Positions 60,926 to 64,000 of a stretch of DNA of 64,000 nucleotides are shown here, one piece after another. This DNA comes from a virus, in IMG/VR virus record IMGVR_UViG_3300024999_001891, positions 62,001-126,000 of that record, one strand, 5' to 3'. A model generated the notes under the pieces. It was not told the DNA's origin, searched no databases, and saw only the letters and a program-made list of their open reading frames with translations. Numbering within the stretch: the stretch's first letter is position 1; the number at the start of each line of letters is the position of its first letter. The translations under genes and the position numbers were made by a program.

Positions 60926-61909
60926 TTAGGATAATGAACTGTCTTTATATAATCCTAAGAATTTACGGTATCCAACGACACCAACACCAACATATTTATC
61001 CATACGGACTTCATACATTTTGTCGTTGATTGAAGTTGCTTCCATTGCAGATACTTGTCCTTCAAGAACGACCTTTAACGGACGATTAGCAGAAGCACCA
61101 GTAGGAACAATATAAAGTAAATCTTTACGAAGAACAGTGTTAGTTAAGTTTTCTTGAACAAGTTGATTGTTCATCTTAACAATATTTGCAGTTTTATAGG
61201 TTCCAAGATGACCGTTTTGATTGTGTTCTTTTACGTATTCTGGATTTACAATACTATTAAAACCAGTTAATGCAGTAAATTTAGAAATACACTCGATATC
61301 TCCCATAATACTTACCCCACCCAAACGGGCTAAAGCATAAATTATAGGATCAATAACAGTTGCGACAACACCATTTCCTGTCCCATAGTTAGGAGCAGAC
61401 ATAGCAGAAAAAGCATCGTAAAGAGTTTTTTGAACTTTAGCGGCAATGGCCATTTCCATACGGAATGCTGATTCAGTTGCTACCTTAGAGAAGTCTGTTT
61501 TACCACTAAGTAAATCATAAAAGTTAATCGCAGGACGAACAGAAACTTCATCAGTTTCTAAGGTCGTATACGTGTGACCAACTTTACTACGCTCAGTAGT
61601 ACTTCCTTTAGCTTGGAAGAAAGCTTTTACTCCAGGTAGATCAACTTGGAATTGAGCTTTTTGTCCAAAGTCGATATGTTTAACGTCTGCAATAGTTGGT
61701 AGATAGTTTAAAGAAAGATCAAGTTGATTATCTACAATAAGACGAAGGATTTGTGCGATTTCATAACGATTGTTAGGGTTAGGATTAGCACATAATTCCT
61801 TGATAAAATCGTTAGCGTCTTTTAATTCACTTGCAACAACATTTTGAGGTGCAGTTAAATTTGCACTAAATAGTTCTACGATAGGTGATTTAGCATTAAT
61901 TTCTGACAT
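60926..61909 (-). CDS. major capsid protein, HK97-like
   Basis: This 327-residue protein has an N-terminal helical arm (ANDFIKELCANPNPNNRYEIAQIL), an E-loop/P-domain zone (DVKHIDFGQKAQFQVDLPG, VGHTYTTLETDEVSVRPAINF), a long spine helix (FRMEMAIAAKVQKTLYDAFSAM) and an A-domain (IDPIIYALARLGGVSIMGD ... MDKYVGVGVVGYRKFLGLY). Its codon use is less A+T biased than nearby genes, as for the most abundant virion protein. A near-perfect AAGGAGGTAATT site precedes it. It lies between a decoration-type gene and a small head gene and follows a protease/scaffold gene. Confidence 0.8.
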   Translation of the reverse strand: MSEINAKSPIVELFSANLTAPQNVVASELKDANDFIKELCANPNPNNRYEIAQILRLIVDNQLDLSLNYLPTIADVKHIDFGQKAQFQVDLPGVKAFFQAKGSTTERSKVGHTYTTLETDEVSVRPAINFYDLLSGKTDFSKVATESAFRMEMAIAAKVQKTLYDAFSAMSAPNYGTGNGVVATVIDPIIYALARLGGVSIMGDIECISKFTALTGFNSIVNPEYVKEHNQNGHLGTYKTANIVKMNNQLVQENLTNTVLRKDLLYIVPTGASANRPLKVVLEGQVSAMEATSINDKMYEVRMDKYVGVGVVGYRKFLGLYKDSSLS

Positions 61910-61940
61910 AATTGAATTACCTCCTTATAAGTTTATTAAA

Positions 61941-62381
61941 TTATTTTACAACTACAGAGATCGCGGGATTACCATAAAAAACTTCTGCATTACTTTTTAC
62001 AACAAAAGAATATTTAGGTGTACGTGCCGCTATTGCTACAAGATTTCCAGATGCTCCTACAGCCAATATATCTCCATCGGCAGGTGTACCAGTAAAATTA
62101 GTAGTTACTATAATGTCGCCAGCTTGTGGAACATGGCCTTTTACGAATTTACCATTCTTTAATACAAAATCAGCATCGTCAATCATTTGTTCAAATACTG
62201 TATCAATTTCGTTTTGTACGAAAAGAACTTCTCCATCTCCTGCCGTTGCATCAGCAGGAACAGTTGCAACCCCATTTGCATAATCAGGTACAACAAATTG
62301 TCCCACTTCAACTCCATCTGTTGCACTTAATGTTAAAGTACCAATATATTGATCATTACCAAGACTTAAAAATCCAGACAT
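61941..62381 (-). CDS. capsid decoration or head-fibre-like protein
   Basis: This 146-residue, beta-rich, Gly/Ala/Asp-rich protein (YIGTLTLSATDGVEVGQFVVPDYANGV, GDIIVTTNFTGTPADGDILAVGASGNLVAIA) without Cys or membrane segments lies directly before the major capsid gene, the usual place of decoration proteins. Codon use resembles the capsid gene, implying high expression. Position and composition support the call, not a known motif. Confidence 0.55.
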   Translation of the reverse strand: MSGFLSLGNDQYIGTLTLSATDGVEVGQFVVPDYANGVATVPADATAGDGEVLFVQNEIDTVFEQMIDDADFVLKNGKFVKGHVPQAGDIIVTTNFTGTPADGDILAVGASGNLVAIAARTPKYSFVVKSNAEVFYGNPAISVVVK

Positions 62382-62437
62382 TAAAATTCCTCCTTAAAAT
62401 TTGAATTGTATTATATAATAAATGCATTATTTTACAC

Positions 62438-63928
62438 TTATTCTTGATACCATTTTTTACGATTGTCTTCTGGAAGCAAATTGTCTGTTACAGTAGCTAA
62501 AGTAACTACTGGTTCAACAACAGGTTTAACTTCAGAAACAACATTAGCCAATTCAGCTTCAACTACTCTTTGAGCTATGATTATTGCTATTTTAGATTTA
62601 TTTAGACTTTCGATTGCTTCAGCTATTTCAATATTTTCTGTTAATTCAACTTCAGTAACCCTCTTTGAATTTAAAGCATAAATTTTAAGTTCAGCGATAT
62701 CTTCTAATTTCTTAGCTTCTGCTTTTTCAGCTAAGATAGCATCTCTCTCTTCTTTAATAGTCATTAAGGAAGAAACTTGTCCTTTAAGTTCTTCGACAAT
62801 CAGACCTAAACTAACAATTTGTTCAGCAGATTGAGTCTCATTCAATACAACCACCTCATTCTTTGCAGATAATTCATTATTTACAATTTCGAATTCTGCT
62901 TTAATTTTATCAAGTTCTGCATTTGCAGAATTTAATTCTGAATTTAATTTTTCACATTTAGCATTTAATTCATCTTGTGTAATTATTCCATTATCACTAG
63001 AAGCTAGAATAGATTTTGCTTGATATACAATTTCTACATTTATCCAACTATCCTTAGATTCAATGTTCACTTCATTATTCGAAACGGAATAACTTATTTT
63101 GTATAATTCATCACAATCATAATCACACACAATACAATAAGATGAATATACGACTCTAATCCCATAATAACTATTTGTATTATCATTAATAGATGTCCAT
63201 AATTGTGATCTAATATCATCAAAAGATAATTCTGCTGTTTCCGTAACTCCGAAATATTCAGTCTTAATTCCATTGTTATCATTAAATTCTCTTTTTATAG
63301 TCATTGATTGGCCTCCTTCCAGATTATTATTTGTTATATCTTCATTGTCACTAACTAAATCTGCGATCAAACTAGCGACAAGGAGAGTTGGTTTAGATGT
63401 AATTTCAGCAGGTGAACTTACAATTGCATCACCAATTAATGAATTTTTACCATTTGCATAAGGTATTTCTCTGCTTGTAGCAGTCATATTTCCATATTCT
63501 GCCACACTAACTTCACATGAAAAACGTAATAGATCATTTAAATATAATTCAGCAATCGCTTCACAAGTTTTAGGAAAACGTTTTAAGACTCTTGCTTCTC
63601 CAATTAAATTAAAAGAGCCATCTTCATTATTACTTTTCTCAAAACTAACAAAAGAACCGATCATATCAGTTCTTAATACACCGTCACTATATAAATGAGT
63701 TAATTTATCATATTCTTCATTTTCTAATTTTTCTTTATCTACCACTAATGCAATTCCTATATAATTCTGTTGATTGTTCACGATTCCATCTATAAAATCT
63801 TCAGTAAATTCTGCACCATTTAAATTGACATTATTTGTTAAAATTATCATTTTTAATGTCATAAATATACTACTTGACTCGGTATTTAATTCAAATATCT
63901 TAGGTGTAAGAGATATTATATCCTGCAT
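62438..63928 (-). CDS. prohead protease fused to a scaffold-like coiled coil
   Basis: This 496-residue protein has an N-terminal about 190 residues (LTNNVNLNGAEFTEDFIDGIVN, THLYSDGVLRTDMIGSFVSFE, LLRFSCEVSVAEYG, LIGDAIVSSPAEI) that resemble S78-like capsid maturation proteases, with His and Ser candidates in the THLYS and FSCEVS segments. A small domain (about 210-310) links to a long coiled coil (about 318-450) with Glu/Ala/Lys heptads. It is in the right place, upstream of decoration and capsid genes. Catalytic residues are not proven. Confidence 0.55.
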   Translation of the reverse strand: MQDIISLTPKIFELNTESSSIFMTLKMIILTNNVNLNGAEFTEDFIDGIVNNQQNYIGIALVVDKEKLENEEYDKLTHLYSDGVLRTDMIGSFVSFEKSNNEDGSFNLIGEARVLKRFPKTCEAIAELYLNDLLRFSCEVSVAEYGNMTATSREIPYANGKNSLIGDAIVSSPAEITSKPTLLVASLIADLVSDNEDITNNNLEGGQSMTIKREFNDNNGIKTEYFGVTETAELSFDDIRSQLWTSINDNTNSYYGIRVVYSSYCIVCDYDCDELYKISYSVSNNEVNIESKDSWINVEIVYQAKSILASSDNGIITQDELNAKCEKLNSELNSANAELDKIKAEFEIVNNELSAKNEVVVLNETQSAEQIVSLGLIVEELKGQVSSLMTIKEERDAILAEKAEAKKLEDIAELKIYALNSKRVTEVELTENIEIAEAIESLNKSKIAIIIAQRVVEAELANVVSEVKPVVEPVVTLATVTDNLLPEDNRKKWYQE

Positions 63929-63943
63929 AATTTTTCACCACCT

Positions 63944-64000
63944 TTACTTACTTCCTGATTTTTTACTATTATCAGTTTTAGATTTTTTACCATCAGATGG
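63944..64000 (-). CDS. C-terminal end of an upstream head gene (partial)
   Basis: On the - strand the right edge reads in frame as PSDGKKSKTDNSKKSGSK, stopping at 63946-63944, 16 bases before the protease ATG. The Lys/Ser-rich tail is like the disordered ends of portal or minor head proteins, but nothing more can be said from 18 residues. Confidence 0.45.
   Translation of the reverse strand, partial: PSDGKKSKTDNSKKSGSK

Noticed and set aside
62382-62437. Promoter with TATAAT in the gap before the decoration gene
   Set aside because: A TATAAT exists on the - strand, but no acceptable -35 hexamer lies 16-18 bases upstream. In AT-rich DNA this is expected by chance.
1-64000. CRISPR array, tRNA or rRNA genes
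   Set aside because: No regularly spaced direct repeats with unique spacers and no cloverleaf-like segments were noticed on either strand.

Overview
The window is part of a large, AT-rich tailed bacteriophage or prophage genome. The likely host is a low-GC Bacillota (Bacillus/Paenibacillus/Clostridium type). I infer this from SigA-like promoters with extended -10 boxes, strong AAGGAGG ribosome sites, frequent TTG/GTG starts and a ThyX with a Clostridium-like Cys-rich tail. The order holin / XhlA-like / amidase / large tail proteins / tape measure / tyrosine recombinase resembles SPbeta-like siphophages. That assignment rests on gene order and length, not on a database match. The 1948-residue tape measure implies a tail of very roughly 290 nm if the usual 0.15 nm per residue applies. 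No tRNA, rRNA, CRISPR array, insertion sequence or terminase was seen.

Layout. 1-11,175 (+ strand): early/metabolic genes: RNA ligase, a ClpP-like protease, ThyX, two AP2-HNH homing endonucleases on either side of a 5'(3')-deoxynucleotidase, a DnaE-type DNA polymerase, a SpoT/MESH1-like alarmone hydrolase, a RuvC-like nuclease and a DGQHR-like protein. This block is punctuated by four promoters and two clear terminators. A two-sided terminator near 11.2 kb separates it from everything else, which runs on the - strand.

11,283-64,000 (- strand, transcribed right to left): virion and lysis genes. Reading in transcription order: end of an unknown gene, protease/scaffold, decoration protein, major capsid protein, one small protein; a glycan-biosynthesis island (52.4-60.4 kb); a bank of adhesins (35.6-52.4 kb) built from FN3, SPRY, discoidin, beta-propeller, C-type-lectin-like and SGNH-hydrolase parts; connector and tail-completion genes; tail tube; tail chaperones with a probable +1 frameshift; a tyrosine recombinase; tape measure; baseplate and central-fibre proteins; amidase, XhlA-like protein and holin.

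The most striking feature is the 52.4-60.4 kb island. It carries all four enzymes that make GDP-D-glycero-alpha-D-manno-heptose from sedoheptulose 7-phosphate (GmhA, HddA, GmhB, HddC types), three glycosyltransferases, an acyltransferase, a GDP-sugar-type SDR and an SGNH hydrolase. It sits between the capsid genes and the adhesins. The simplest reading is that the phage builds an activated heptose and decorates its own virion proteins (or the infected host's surface) with it. Secondary points of interest are an adhesin scaffold into which different binding domains have been slotted, a candidate antisense RNA inside the lysis cassette, and a set of early promoters with inverted repeats directly at the start site.
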